Of a stretch of DNA of 64,000 nucleotides, positions 1-8,384 are shown one piece after another. The notes beneath the pieces were generated by a model. The model made no database searches. It saw only the letters and a program-made list of their open reading frames with translations, and was not told where the DNA came from. Position numbers and translations under genes: made by a program. Positions within the stretch are counted from its first letter, which is position 1, and the number at the start of each line of letters is the position of its first letter. Source of the stretch: Tomitella gaofuii (lineage in GTDB: Bacteria > Actinomycetota > Actinomycetes > Mycobacteriales > Mycobacteriaceae); assembly GCF_014126825.1 (NCBI RefSeq), contig NZ_CP059900.1:2060954-2124953 (forward strand), written 5' to 3'.

Positions 1-456
1 GAGCAGCGGCACCTCGGCGCCGACGAGCGACCCGATGAGCGCGGTCGCCAGCACCAGCACCCACACCGACGAGCCGTAGTAGGCGAAGGTCAGGTACAAC
101 GCCGTCGCGGAGAGCCCGCCGACCAGCGCCAGCACGGTCTCCACCGTGACGAAGGTGATGGCTGCACGGTGCAGGAGCGGCTTGACCAGCAGTGCCCCGG
201 CACCGAGTGCGGCAACGTACCCGGCGACGATCAGCGAGGTGGCGACGATGCCGCCGCCGGCGAGGCTGGTCGACAGCGTGAGCAGGGCGAGCTCGTAGAT
301 CAGTCCGCAGGCCGCGCACGCCGCGACGGAGGCGAGCAGCAGCGCCCGCCACCGGCGCCGGAGCACGAACGGCGGCGCGCCGCCGTCGTCCCCGTCGTCG
401 ACGGGGCGCCCGGGTGCGGGGGTGTCGCCGGCGGCCGAATCGGTGGTCGTGCTCAC
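1..456 (-). CDS. speE: Membrane-bound polyamine aminopropyltransferase, N-terminal part (partial)
   Basis: Only the first ~152 codons lie in the window; the gene runs off the left edge. The start is a GTG at 456, because the ATG just upstream hits a stop within eight codons. After an acidic/Pro-rich cytosolic start, hydrophobic segments follow, with a GLIYEL motif at about residues 51-56. This is typical of the multi-spanning half that precedes the aminopropyltransferase domain in actinobacterial membrane spermidine-synthase-like proteins. The catalytic half is outside the window, so activity cannot be judged. It is the last gene of a five-gene minus-strand cluster whose order matches M. tuberculosis Rv2597-Rv2601. 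Confidence 0.72.
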   Translation of the reverse strand, partial: MSTTTDSAAGDTPAPGRPVDDGDDGGAPPFVLRRRWRALLLASVAACAACGLIYELALLTLSTSLAGGGIVATSLIVAGYVAALGAGALLVKPLLHRAAITFVTVETVLALVGGLSATALYLTFAYYGSSVWVLVLATALIGSLVGAEVPLL

Positions 457-526
457 GCGGTGCCGGTGCGATTCATGCGCTGATCCCGCAGCATGCGATG
501 GCGCTGTGTCACGAGATGGTGCTGTG

Positions 527-982
527 TCACGAGATGGCGGCGGCGTTCACGATGCCCACCGCGAACAGGGTCACCGCGACGGCGATGGCCGACGGGTGCA
601 GGGTGGGGGACTTGATGAGGTCGCGGGCGCGGCCCGGGGCGGCGACCTCCAACACGATCAGTGTGGCCACCTGCAGCAGGACGCCGATCACGCCGTAGAC
701 GATGGTGTCGACGAGTCCCTGGGCGAGTCCCAGTGAACTGGCGAAGATGCTCGAGGCGACGACGATGGCGAGCGCGAGGTGCATGCCTACGGCGACCGCG
801 ACGGCATTGGGCCGGTGCTCCTGGAATACCTGCTTGCGCAGGTTGCCGGGGGTCAGCACGTCGACCAGGACGAAGCCGAGTCCCATTATCGCGACGCCGA
901 CGGCGAAGTACAGCACGATCGCCACGGCGTTCTGCCCGAGGCTGCTGCTGTGGAGCGTTCCGAATTCGACGGCCAGATTCAT
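527..982 (-). CDS. DUF350 family integral membrane protein
   Basis: A 151-residue protein with four predicted membrane segments (about residues 17-42, 58-82, 88-113 and 130-150) and the two-fold hydrophobic repeat pattern of DUF350. A good ribosome site (gaggag) sits just before the ATG. It lies 70 nt upstream of speE and 79 nt downstream of the DUF4247 gene, in the same direction. The biochemical role is unknown. The constant association with membrane SpeE-like proteins suggests a role with that enzyme at the membrane, which is inference. Confidence 0.85.
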   Translation of the reverse strand: MNLAVEFGTLHSSSLGQNAVAIVLYFAVGVAIMGLGFVLVDVLTPGNLRKQVFQEHRPNAVAVAVGMHLALAIVVASSIFASSLGLAQGLVDTIVYGVIGVLLQVATLIVLEVAAPGRARDLIKSPTLHPSAIAVAVTLFAVGIVNAAAIS

Positions 983-1061
983 GAGGTGCTCCTCGCAGTG
1001 GTCGTGGCGTTGGTCGTGTCAGTCCGGTGCGGCGATGTGCGGTGCGACAGGGTTGTCCGGG

Positions 1062-1490
1062 TCATTTGGTTCCCCCCGGGCCGCCGCCGCTGCCCCCGGC
1101 GCCGCCGGACGGCGCGCCGGGGTAGAAGCCGGGGCCGAGGAAGATGAACGCGCCGCCGCGATAGCCGGAGTTGAGTCCCTCGACGTGGACCACGCACGGC
1201 TCCCCGCCGAGGGGGCCGACGGTGACGATGTCGTCGTCGTATCGCAGGTACTCGGTGCCGCGGTCCGCCTGGCGTGCCTGCGGGGCCTTGTATGCGGCGA
1301 GGTCGTCCGCCACCCTGGCGGGGTCGCCGGTGCAGCGGTAGTTCTTGCCGCCCGCGGCGATCTGCGCCCGCTGGTAGGTCTCGTCGATGTGCGATTCGAT
1401 GTTCTTGGCGACGGCGACGGCCAGCAGCAGGCACACGACACCGCCGAAAGCGAGCAGGCCCGCGATGAGGTAGTGACGCCGGGGGCTCAT
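1062..1490 (-). CDS. DUF4247 domain protein, single membrane anchor
   Basis: A 142-residue protein starting at the ATG at 1490, which overlaps the stop of the upstream DUF2617 gene (ATGA), so translational coupling is likely. One hydrophobic segment near residues 6-26 is followed by an extracytoplasmic domain with two cysteines (NYRC and EPC) and a Gly/Pro-rich tail. It resembles Rv2599 in size and position. No enzymatic motif is visible. A longer in-frame extension up to 1568 exists but would overlap DUF2617 deeply, so the short start is preferred. Confidence 0.8.
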   Translation of the reverse strand: MSPRRHYLIAGLLAFGGVVCLLLAVAVAKNIESHIDETYQRAQIAAGGKNYRCTGDPARVADDLAAYKAPQARQADRGTEYLRYDDDIVTVGPLGGEPCVVHVEGLNSGYRGGAFIFLGPGFYPGAPSGGAGGSGGGPGGTK

Positions 1491-1990
1491 GGCGTCCACC
1501 GGCTTTCGGTGCGGACCACGGTTCCGCGGCGGGGGCCGGGGTAGAGGTGCCAGGTGCGCCAGCTCCAACCGTCAGGCTCCGGAAGCGCCGAGAGGCTGGT
1601 CAGCGCGGAGTCGTCACCGGGGAAGCGGCCGGTGATCCAGCGATCGTCGGTCTCCGACCGGGCCTGCAGCAGGCCGGCCAGGCGCGCGATGGCCGCGCTG
1701 CTCAGCTCCCGCGTCCGCGCCTCGAGTCGATAGCCCCGGTCTTCGAAGCTGCGGGGGAGAGGAGTGCGTTGCGGGGTGGTGTTGCAGGAGATCTGTTCGG
1801 TGAAGCGCTGTGCATCCGAGTCGATCGTGACGACGTGCGAGGCGCCGAGTACGCCGAGGGTCAGTGTGCCCCCACGGGGGTGGGACAGCGTGAGCTCGGC
1901 GAGAGCCGGAGGAGCGGGGCGGCCCAGGATCAGGTTGAGCTCGCCCGCGTCCACATCGGTGGCCGGAACGGTGAGTACGTGGAAAGTCAC
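1487..1990 (-). CDS. DUF2617 family protein
   Basis: A 167-residue soluble protein without a signal peptide or membrane segment. The N-terminal half (around LGVLGASHVV) and the tail rich in Trp and Arg fit the DUF2617 family, known as a neighbour of membrane SpeE in actinobacteria. It starts 9 nt after the DUF4178 gene ends and overlaps the DUF4247 start by 4 nt, so it is the centre of a tight operon. Function is not known. Confidence 0.8.
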   Translation of the reverse strand: MTFHVLTVPATDVDAGELNLILGRPAPPALAELTLSHPRGGTLTLGVLGASHVVTIDSDAQRFTEQISCNTTPQRTPLPRSFEDRGYRLEARTRELSSAAIARLAGLLQARSETDDRWITGRFPGDDSALTSLSALPEPDGWSWRTWHLYPGPRRGTVVRTESRWTP

Positions 1991-1999
1991 CGGCTATGC

Positions 2000-2626
2000 T
2001 CAGGATCCCGCCGGCGGCGCCGGGTACACGGTGAGTTCGCCGGGCAGCAGCGCTCTGCCGACGGAGACCTCCCAGACCTGGCCGGGAGCCCAGCGCTCGA
2101 AGCCCACGAGGCTGTTGCCGTCGGCGGAGACGAAGTCGACGTAGTCCATCTCGCCGCCGGAGGGCAGGCCGGTGTTGCCCTCGGTGGTGTAGGAGGCGCG
2201 GCCGCGTTCGTCCTCGGTGTAATCGATGCCCTCGATCTGGACCGAGCCCTGGGGGGCGGACGACGGGCCGGGGCGCTTGTGCCACAGGGCCAATTCCAGT
2301 GTGCCGTCGTCCTCTTCGACGCTGAGCCACTTCGGCTCGCCCTCGCTGGCCAGCAGGTGCTCCCACCAGACGAAGGGGCCCTCGCGCAGCGTGAGCGTGC
2401 CACGGACGACGTAGTCCACGCCGAAGTAGGAGACGATGGCGCCGGGGCCGAGGGAACGCGGGCCGAAGGTCGAGGTGGGCGACGTCGCCGAACCCAACGG
2501 GTCGGTGCGCTGCGCCGGGGGCCGGTTTGCGGCCTCGGCCTGGCGTTTGGCGCGGAATCCCAGGTATGCGATGACGCCCGCTGCGATGATCAGGACGATC
2601 GCGATGAAGATGAGGAAGGAGGACAA
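2000..2626 (-). CDS. DUF4178 domain membrane-anchored protein
   Basis: About 208 residues if translation starts at the TTG at 2626. That start is preceded by gagagg and followed at once by a hydrophobic anchor (residues 3-22), which fits the family. An open frame continues upstream to 2890, but its composition does not look coded. The rest is a DUF4178-type beta-rich domain with conserved Trp and Glu residues (around FVWWEHLL and FERWAPGQ). First gene of the five-gene cluster leading to speE. The start codon is the least certain part. Confidence 0.75.
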   Translation of the reverse strand: MSSFLIFIAIVLIIAAGVIAYLGFRAKRQAEAANRPPAQRTDPLGSATSPTSTFGPRSLGPGAIVSYFGVDYVVRGTLTLREGPFVWWEHLLASEGEPKWLSVEEDDGTLELALWHKRPGPSSAPQGSVQIEGIDYTEDERGRASYTTEGNTGLPSGGEMDYVDFVSADGNSLVGFERWAPGQVWEVSVGRALLPGELTVYPAPPAGS

Positions 2627-3171
2627 GTGGTGCCTCTCGTCGCCAGGACAGGGAGCCGGTGCGACGACTGTAGCAAGGCGGTCTGGCGTGCCGCAGCGCT
2701 GGTGCGGTTGCGTGCGCAGAGACGGTAGCTGACGCAAAATGACATAATGTAGATTATCGGCGTTATGGTGACCTGGGCGGATAGAGGTGACTGGATCCGC
2801 CGCACGGCTATTCGTGGCGCCCGTGCGGCGCCAATCCCATCGCCTATGCGACGTGTGTTCCGGCTCGCGTCGTCGACGCAGGTTCCGCACGAGCTGACGT
2901 CGGCGCGTCCTCCGTCGGACCGATGCGCTGATGCGGCGGGTGCCTAACGCAAAAAGCTGATCTCATCCGTGTCGCCACAGTCCGCTGATTCGGCGCGTGG
3001 CGGGTGCGATATCCCTGACTGTCCACTCGCCACTCGTCGGCCAGCGCCGAAGCGCCTCGGCGTCCTGCCTTCAAAGCGTCACAGTGACGAAAATTGCTGT
3101 ATTGGGCCCCCCGGCCCCCGCCCTGCCAGCTGTGCGCGTTGCTGCTCGTCGCTCCCGGACCGCGGGTGGCA
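2627..3171. other. Intergenic region, no gene recognised
   Basis: About 545 bases with no convincing coding frame. The stretch around 2735-2765 is unusually A+T-rich for this DNA (aaaatgacataatg) and could hold the minus-strand promoter of the DUF4178-speE cluster. Short open frames here have no ribosome sites and look non-coding. Confidence 0.5.
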
Positions 3172-3732
3172 TCAGCGCAGCGTACTTGCGCGGGCTGCGA
3201 TCAAGGTGAGCAGTCGATCGCGATTCCGTCTGTCGTCGTCCGAGTAGATCCTCGATCGCAGGAGCTCCTTCTGAGATCGGAACTCGTCGTCCTTCACTGC
3301 GTGGAAGCTGTGAGGTTCGACGGCGCACAGCATGTCGGAGTCTCCAGACCAGTCGAGGGTTCCTCGAAGCCCGGCCCGGATCGCCGGCGGGTGCCACGTC
3401 ACATCGACCAGCAGCGGCCCGGACCAGTCGGTTTCCACAGTCAAGCACTCGTGCACTTCCAGCAACTCGCGGCCGGACGCCAGGAGGTCCGGCCACACTG
3501 ATGGCGCCAGCGGCCCGACGACCATGATTCGGCTGACTCTGAATCCTTCCCGTGTGAGCACCTCGCGCAGCAGTGCGTGCTTCCCGGCGCATGTTCCCAC
3601 CCCTCGCCGGCGGACGTCGTCGGCCGTCGGGGCTCCGGGCCACGCGTAAGGGATGGATTGAATGCGCTGAACCGCGTCGCGTAGGAAATTGCGTCGCCGA
3701 GCCCCGGAAAGTTCAGATCGTGTCAAGCGCAT
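3172..3732 (-). CDS. Transglutaminase-like cysteine protein
   Basis: A 186-residue soluble protein. The segment around residues 44-56 (GVGTCAGKHALL) matches the nucleophile region of the transglutaminase-like fold, with Cys at the start of a helix. A later VHECLTVETDW stretch and LVDVTWHPP could supply the catalytic His and Asp. The protein is short for the family, and I cannot assign a substrate. It stands alone between the speE cluster and the AraC regulator, 34 nt past the regulator's stop and on the same strand. It could also be a transglutaminase-fold protein without peptide chemistry. Confidence 0.6.
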   Translation of the reverse strand: MRLTRSELSGARRRNFLRDAVQRIQSIPYAWPGAPTADDVRRRGVGTCAGKHALLREVLTREGFRVSRIMVVGPLAPSVWPDLLASGRELLEVHECLTVETDWSGPLLVDVTWHPPAIRAGLRGTLDWSGDSDMLCAVEPHSFHAVKDDEFRSQKELLRSRIYSDDDRRNRDRLLTLIAARASTLR

Positions 3733-3766
3733 GCTGCTTCCTGCCGCTTTCGGAGTTCGACGTCGA

Positions 3767-4789
3767 TTATCGCAACCAGTCCTCCATGGCGCGCAGGCTC
3801 CGCCACTGCCGCGGAGACACTCCGAACCGGGTCTTGAACCACCTCGAGAAGTTGCTCGACGCCGAGAATCCCAGCATCGCCGAGACGTCGGTCATCGAGT
3901 TGCGCGGGTTCGTCACGAGGTGTGCGGCGAGGTCCGCCCGTACGTCGTCGAGCACGGACGAGAATGTGCTGCCCTCGGCGGCCAGCCACCGGTGCACCGT
4001 GCGTCTGTCCACCCCGAGGCTGCGCGCCACCTGGTCCGTCGAGCAGCGCCCCGTCGGCAACAGCATCTCGATCAGATCGCGGACGCGTCCGGTCGGCGAC
4101 GTCTCGTGGTTCGAGGCCGCGTCGTCGAGGAACCGGTGCGCGTACGGGCGCATCAGCGGGTCCGACTGCGGGTTCGCCGCGTCCAGTTCGCTCGAATAGA
4201 GCACGACGCCGTTGAACTCCTGGCCGAACTTGACGACGGTGCGGAAGGTCGAGATGTATGTGCTGATGTCCGCCGGCTCCGGATGCGTGAAGGACACGCT
4301 GACGGGACGCCAACCAGGTCCGGCGAACTCGGCGAGCACACCGTGGACCACGCCGACGGCGAGGTCGACCGACTGCGGGCAGGCCGCCTCCGCGGTCCCT
4401 CCTACGTCGATGCGGATGCGGATCGTGGCGATGCCGTTCGACTCGACCATCCGTGTATGGAGGGCCTCGTTGTACATGCGCTCATAGCGGATGAGCATCT
4501 GCAGCGCGCGACGGACGTCAGGTTCTTCCCGCATCGCCAGGCTCAGCGGCCCCAGGTTGGACAATGTGCGCAAGGCCGCCAGACGCAGCCCGAAGTCGGC
4601 TTTGCGGGTCGCCGCGGCGGCGTGTTCCAGCAGCTGCGCGACGGACTCCGCCGGCACCCAGCGGTCCTGCTGGCTCAGGCTCGCGACATCGAGTCCTGCG
4701 GCGCGGATCAACGGAACCGGGTCGGTCGCCAGTGACCGGCACAGGTCCACGAACTTGTTGAGCGACGCATACCGCGCGAGCGGCTTCAT
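3767..4789 (-). CDS. AraC family transcriptional regulator
   Basis: A 340-residue regulator with an N-terminal AraC-type ligand domain of the OruR/ArgR kind (about residues 20-215) and a C-terminal double helix-turn-helix (about 235-335). The second HTH carries the signature MTDVSAMLGFSASSNFSRWFK and FGVSPRQWR. It is transcribed away from the catabolic cluster that begins at 5076, with 286 bases between them, so it is the probable local regulator. A perfect inverted repeat lies in its leader (4831-4859). The inducer is unknown. Confidence 0.88.
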   Translation of the reverse strand: MKPLARYASLNKFVDLCRSLATDPVPLIRAAGLDVASLSQQDRWVPAESVAQLLEHAAAATRKADFGLRLAALRTLSNLGPLSLAMREEPDVRRALQMLIRYERMYNEALHTRMVESNGIATIRIRIDVGGTAEAACPQSVDLAVGVVHGVLAEFAGPGWRPVSVSFTHPEPADISTYISTFRTVVKFGQEFNGVVLYSSELDAANPQSDPLMRPYAHRFLDDAASNHETSPTGRVRDLIEMLLPTGRCSTDQVARSLGVDRRTVHRWLAAEGSTFSSVLDDVRADLAAHLVTNPRNSMTDVSAMLGFSASSNFSRWFKTRFGVSPRQWRSLRAMEDWLR

Positions 4790-4830
4790 CCGGCCCGGCG
4801 CCTCCTCTCACCTGTTCCGGGGCCTCCCCC

Positions 4831-4859
4831 TCGTCGCTGCGTCGCATGCGCAGCGACGA
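4831..4859. promoter_or_regulatory. Perfect 11-bp inverted repeat upstream of araC-type gene
   Basis: tcgtcgctgcg at 4831-4841 and its exact reverse complement at 4849-4859, separated by 7 nt, about 40 bases before the regulator's start. It could be an operator for the regulator or a leader hairpin. Position and symmetry are seen; function is inferred. Confidence 0.4.
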
Positions 4860-5075
4860 GGGATTGGTGTCCCGATTCGCATAGAAGTATATCCCAGCAA
4901 GATAAGAGTCACTGTCGATTCGCGCATAGTGTCATGAACATCACATCAACGACCGGGCAGGTCACGGGTCACTTGAACTCTCAAACGACCAGGCCCGAAG
5001 GTGTGAACGGCGAGTCTCCGTGGCGTACGCAACGCGGTCTCGGCGACACGATCGCACCTTTTCAAGGAGGACACT

Positions 5076-6053
5076 ATGGCGAAGGCCATTCGATTCTACG
5101 AGACCGGCGGACCCGAGGTCCTGCAGTGGGAATCGGTCGAGGTGGGTGAGCCCGGGACGGGTGAGGTCCGCATCCGTCACGAGGCGGTGGGCCTCAACTT
5201 CGCGGACACCTACTTTCGCACCGGCGTCTACCCGGTCCCCCTGCCCAACGGCATGGGAGTCGAGGCCTCCGGCGTCATCGAGGCGGTCGGTCCGGGCGTC
5301 GAGGGCTTCAGCGAGGGCGACCGCGTCACCTACACCGGCAGCCCCCTCGGCGCCTACAGCACCTCCCGGGTCATGCCGGCCTCGCACCTGATCGCCATCC
5401 CCGATGCGATCAGTTGTGAGACGGCGGCCGCGATGACGATGCGCGGGCTCACGGCCTCCTACCTGCTGCGACGGATCCACCCGCTCGAGGCGGGCGACAC
5501 GGTGCTCCTCACGGCGGCGGCCGGCGGGGTCGGCCTCATCTTCACCCAGTGGGCGGCGAAGCTCGGCATCAACGTCATCGGCACCGTGTCGACCGAGGAA
5601 AAGGCCGCGGTGGCCCGCGCCAACGGATGCGCCGAGGTGATCGTGCACACGCAGGTCGACGACGTCGCCGCAAGGGTCCGCGCATTGACCGACGGGCAGG
5701 GCGTGCCGGTGGTGTTCGACAGCATCGGGAAGGCCACGTTCCACAACTCGCTCGACGCGCTGTTGCGGCGCGGACTGCTGGTGTGCTTCGGCACGGCCTC
5801 CGGGCCCATCCCCCCGATCGACGCCATGCAGTTGGCGGTCAAGGGGTCGCTTTTCGTCACGCGTCCGGCCCTGGCGGACTACATCGCAGATCCGGCCGAA
5901 CGCGCCGCACTCGCCGGCGAGCTTTTCTCGCATGTCGCCGCCGGCGACATCGACGTCAATGTCAATCAGCGCTACGCGCTCGAGGAGGCCGTGCTCGCGC
6001 ACAAGGAGCTCGAAACCGGTCGCAGCATCGGGTCTTCCGTCCTCCTCCCCTGA
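5076..6053 (+). CDS. NADPH:quinone oxidoreductase (zeta-crystallin type)
   Basis: A 325-residue medium-chain dehydrogenase/reductase of the quinone oxidoreductase branch. It has the N-terminal GroES-like fold (GLNFADTYFRTGVYP), the Rossmann motif AAAGGVGLIFTQWA around residues 150-163, and no structural zinc cysteine cluster. Probable reaction: NADPH-dependent reduction of a quinone or enone. A strong ribosome site (aaggagg) precedes the ATG. First gene of the plus-strand catabolic run, 95 nt before the dioxygenase gene. The substrate cannot be read from sequence. Confidence 0.88.
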   Translation: MAKAIRFYETGGPEVLQWESVEVGEPGTGEVRIRHEAVGLNFADTYFRTGVYPVPLPNGMGVEASGVIEAVGPGVEGFSEGDRVTYTGSPLGAYSTSRVMPASHLIAIPDAISCETAAAMTMRGLTASYLLRRIHPLEAGDTVLLTAAAGGVGLIFTQWAAKLGINVIGTVSTEEKAAVARANGCAEVIVHTQVDDVAARVRALTDGQGVPVVFDSIGKATFHNSLDALLRRGLLVCFGTASGPIPPIDAMQLAVKGSLFVTRPALADYIADPAERAALAGELFSHVAAGDIDVNVNQRYALEEAVLAHKELETGRSIGSSVLLP

Positions 6054-6148
6054 CGCCGATCGCGCCATCCACCCGCGCGAAGAACAACCGGCGCGCGCAC
6101 AGCGCGGGATCCATCGATCGTTCCGACATTACGAAAAGGAGCAAAGCC

Positions 6149-7075
6149 ATGGCCACACTCACCAGTCCTGTACCGTCGGTCCCGCACGCGGACACGGCAC
6201 AGGCCGGAGCACGGGGCCGCACACCGTTGACCGTGGAGAAACTGTCTTGCGCGCTCGGCGCCGAGGTGAGCGGCATCGATCTCGGTGACGCGGCGCACGA
6301 CGACGCCCTGTTCACCCGGCTGCGCGCTCTGCTGCTCGAACACAAGGTGCTGTTCTTCCGTGACCAGGACCTGGCCCGTGCGGACCACGTGACGCTCGCC
6401 GAGCGTTTCGGCCCCCTGGAGGACCATCCCGTCCTGGGGTCCGACCCGGACCACCCGGGGCTGGTCCGCATCTACAAGGACGCCGACACGCCGATCGAAC
6501 GCTTCGAGAACGCGTTCCACTGCGATGCGACCTGGCGGCAGAACCCCCCGATGGGATCCGTCCTGCGCTGCGTCTCCGCGCCGCCCGTCGGCGGCGACAC
6601 CATCTGGGTGAACATGGCGCTGGCCTACGAGCGTCTGCCCGAAGAGGTCAAGGAGCGCATCGCCGGGCTGCGGGCACGGCACAGCATCGAGGCCACGTTC
6701 GGTGCGCGAATGCCGCTCGAGCAGCGGCTCGCGCTCAAGGAGCGTTACCCCGACCCGGAGCACCCCGTGGTGCGCACGCACCCCGAGACCGGCGAGCAGG
6801 TGCTGTTCGTCAACAGCTTCACGACGCACCTGACCAACTTCCACACCGACGCGAACGTCCGCTATGGCATCGACTACGCGCCCGGCGCCGGCGAGCTGCT
6901 CCGCTATCTGCAGAGCCAGGCATCGATCCCCGAATACCAGGTGCGCTGGCGTTGGACGCCCGACAGCATCGCCATCTGGGACAACCGGTCCACCCAGCAC
7001 TACGCGGTGCAGGACTACTGGCCGGCGGTCCGGCAGATGGAGCGCGCGGGCATCGCTGGCGATCGTCCTTTCTGA
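6149..7075 (+). CDS. TauD/TfdA family Fe(II)/2-oxoglutarate dioxygenase
   Basis: A 308-residue dioxygenase. The iron-binding H-x-D is in FHCDATW near residue 128, the distal histidine is in the STQHYAV stretch near residue 287, and the 2-oxoglutarate-binding arginine lies in the RQMERAG segment. The family hydroxylates small acids or sulfonates with release of succinate and CO2. The start at 6149 has aaagga upstream; an open frame extends 5' but overlaps the previous gene. It sits 53 nt before the BKACE gene. It is not obviously a taurine enzyme, because no sulfur-assimilation genes are nearby. Confidence 0.88.
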   Translation: MATLTSPVPSVPHADTAQAGARGRTPLTVEKLSCALGAEVSGIDLGDAAHDDALFTRLRALLLEHKVLFFRDQDLARADHVTLAERFGPLEDHPVLGSDPDHPGLVRIYKDADTPIERFENAFHCDATWRQNPPMGSVLRCVSAPPVGGDTIWVNMALAYERLPEEVKERIAGLRARHSIEATFGARMPLEQRLALKERYPDPEHPVVRTHPETGEQVLFVNSFTTHLTNFHTDANVRYGIDYAPGAGELLRYLQSQASIPEYQVRWRWTPDSIAIWDNRSTQHYAVQDYWPAVRQMERAGIAGDRPF

Positions 7076-7128
7076 CCCTTCTTCTCCAGGCGAAGACAAC
7101 CGAAACCCATCCAGAACGGAGTATCACC

Positions 7129-8181
7129 ATGCATTTCCACGACGACGCCCTCTTCCCGGAGTGCCAGGACAAGCTGGTCATCACCAGCGCCCCCTACGGC
7201 CCGGAGTGGGAACTCAACGATTTTCGTGAGGACCTGCCGCTGACGATCGAGGAGCACGTGCAGCAGGCGGTGGACTGCTACGAGGCGGGCGCGACCGTCC
7301 TGCACATCCACGTGCGCGAACTCGATGGCAAGGGCTCCAAGCGGCTGTCGAAGTTCAACGAGCTGCTGGCGGGTCTGCGCGAAGCTGTGCCGGACATGAT
7401 CCTGCAGGTGGGCGGGTCCATTTCGTTCGCCCCGGAGGGTGAGGGAGCCGACGCCAAGTGGCTCTCCGACGACACCCGGCACATGCTCGCCGAGCTCGAC
7501 CCGAAGCCGGATCAGGTCACCATCGCCATCAATACCAGCCAGATGAACATCATGGAACTGATGACCGCCGACGACATCGCGGGCACCTCGATGGAGCGCC
7601 CCGAGCTGTCGGACGCTTACCGCGAGATGACGGTTCCCGCCGGTCCCGAGTGGGTCGAGGAGCACCTGCGCCGCCTGCAGGCCGCCGGCATCCAGCCGCA
7701 CTTCCAGCTCTCGAGCATCCCCCAGCTCGAGACCGTCGAGCGGCTGATCCGCCGCGGCGTCTACACCGGTCCGCTCAATGTGACCTGGGTGGGCATCGGT
7801 GGCGGATTCGACGGTCCGAACCCGTACAACATCATGAACTTCATCAACCGGGTTCCCGACGGCGCCATCCTGACCCTCGAGACGCTGATGCGCAGCGTGC
7901 TTCCCGTCAACGCCATGGCCATCGCGATGGGGCTGCACAGCCGGTGCGGCAACGAGGACACGATCTGGGGTCGCAAGGGCGAGAAGATGACCTCGGTCCA
8001 ACAGATCCAGCAGCTCGTGCGTATCGCCGGCGAGCTCGGCCGCGAGGTCGCCACTGGCAAGGAGGCCCGCGATATCTACCGGATCGGCGAAACCTACGTG
8101 GATGCGGACGAGACGCTGGCCAAGCTCGGCTACGCGCCCAACCGCCGCCCCGGCCAGGTCGGCTTCACCCAGCACGCCTGA
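7129..8181 (+). CDS. Beta-keto acid cleavage enzyme (BKACE, DUF849)
   Basis: A 350-residue TIM-barrel enzyme of the DUF849/BKACE family, which cleaves a beta-keto acid with acetyl-CoA to give acetoacetate and a new CoA ester. Visible motifs include the metal-binding HIHVRE near residue 58, the QVGGS strand, and the GLHSRCGNEDTIW stretch near residue 265 that is common to the family. Next to an acyl-CoA ligase and a dioxygenase, it suggests breakdown of an oxidised side-chain acid. The actual beta-keto acid is unknown. Confidence 0.88.
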   Translation: MHFHDDALFPECQDKLVITSAPYGPEWELNDFREDLPLTIEEHVQQAVDCYEAGATVLHIHVRELDGKGSKRLSKFNELLAGLREAVPDMILQVGGSISFAPEGEGADAKWLSDDTRHMLAELDPKPDQVTIAINTSQMNIMELMTADDIAGTSMERPELSDAYREMTVPAGPEWVEEHLRRLQAAGIQPHFQLSSIPQLETVERLIRRGVYTGPLNVTWVGIGGGFDGPNPYNIMNFINRVPDGAILTLETLMRSVLPVNAMAIAMGLHSRCGNEDTIWGRKGEKMTSVQQIQQLVRIAGELGREVATGKEARDIYRIGETYVDADETLAKLGYAPNRRPGQVGFTQHA

Positions 8182-8384
8182 CCCGCTTTCCTGGCCGGCC
8201 GCGGCGCCACACCCCTGCATCGCGGCCCGCCAGGGCCCCTCCTTCTGCACGTCTCTCCGCGCTCACTCCCCCTGTCCCGGCTCCCGCAGAACCCCGCACG
8301 GACCCTGCGGACCTCCCCCCCCATCTTCCGCACGCGCACCTCCAGCTCCCCGCGCAGCTCTACGCTTGATTCCAGGAGCATGTC

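Noticed and set aside
1547-2728. 393-codon plus-strand open frame over the DUF2617/DUF4178 genes
   Set aside because: Antisense to two genes in a conserved operon; composition is Gly/Arg/Val-rich without motifs.
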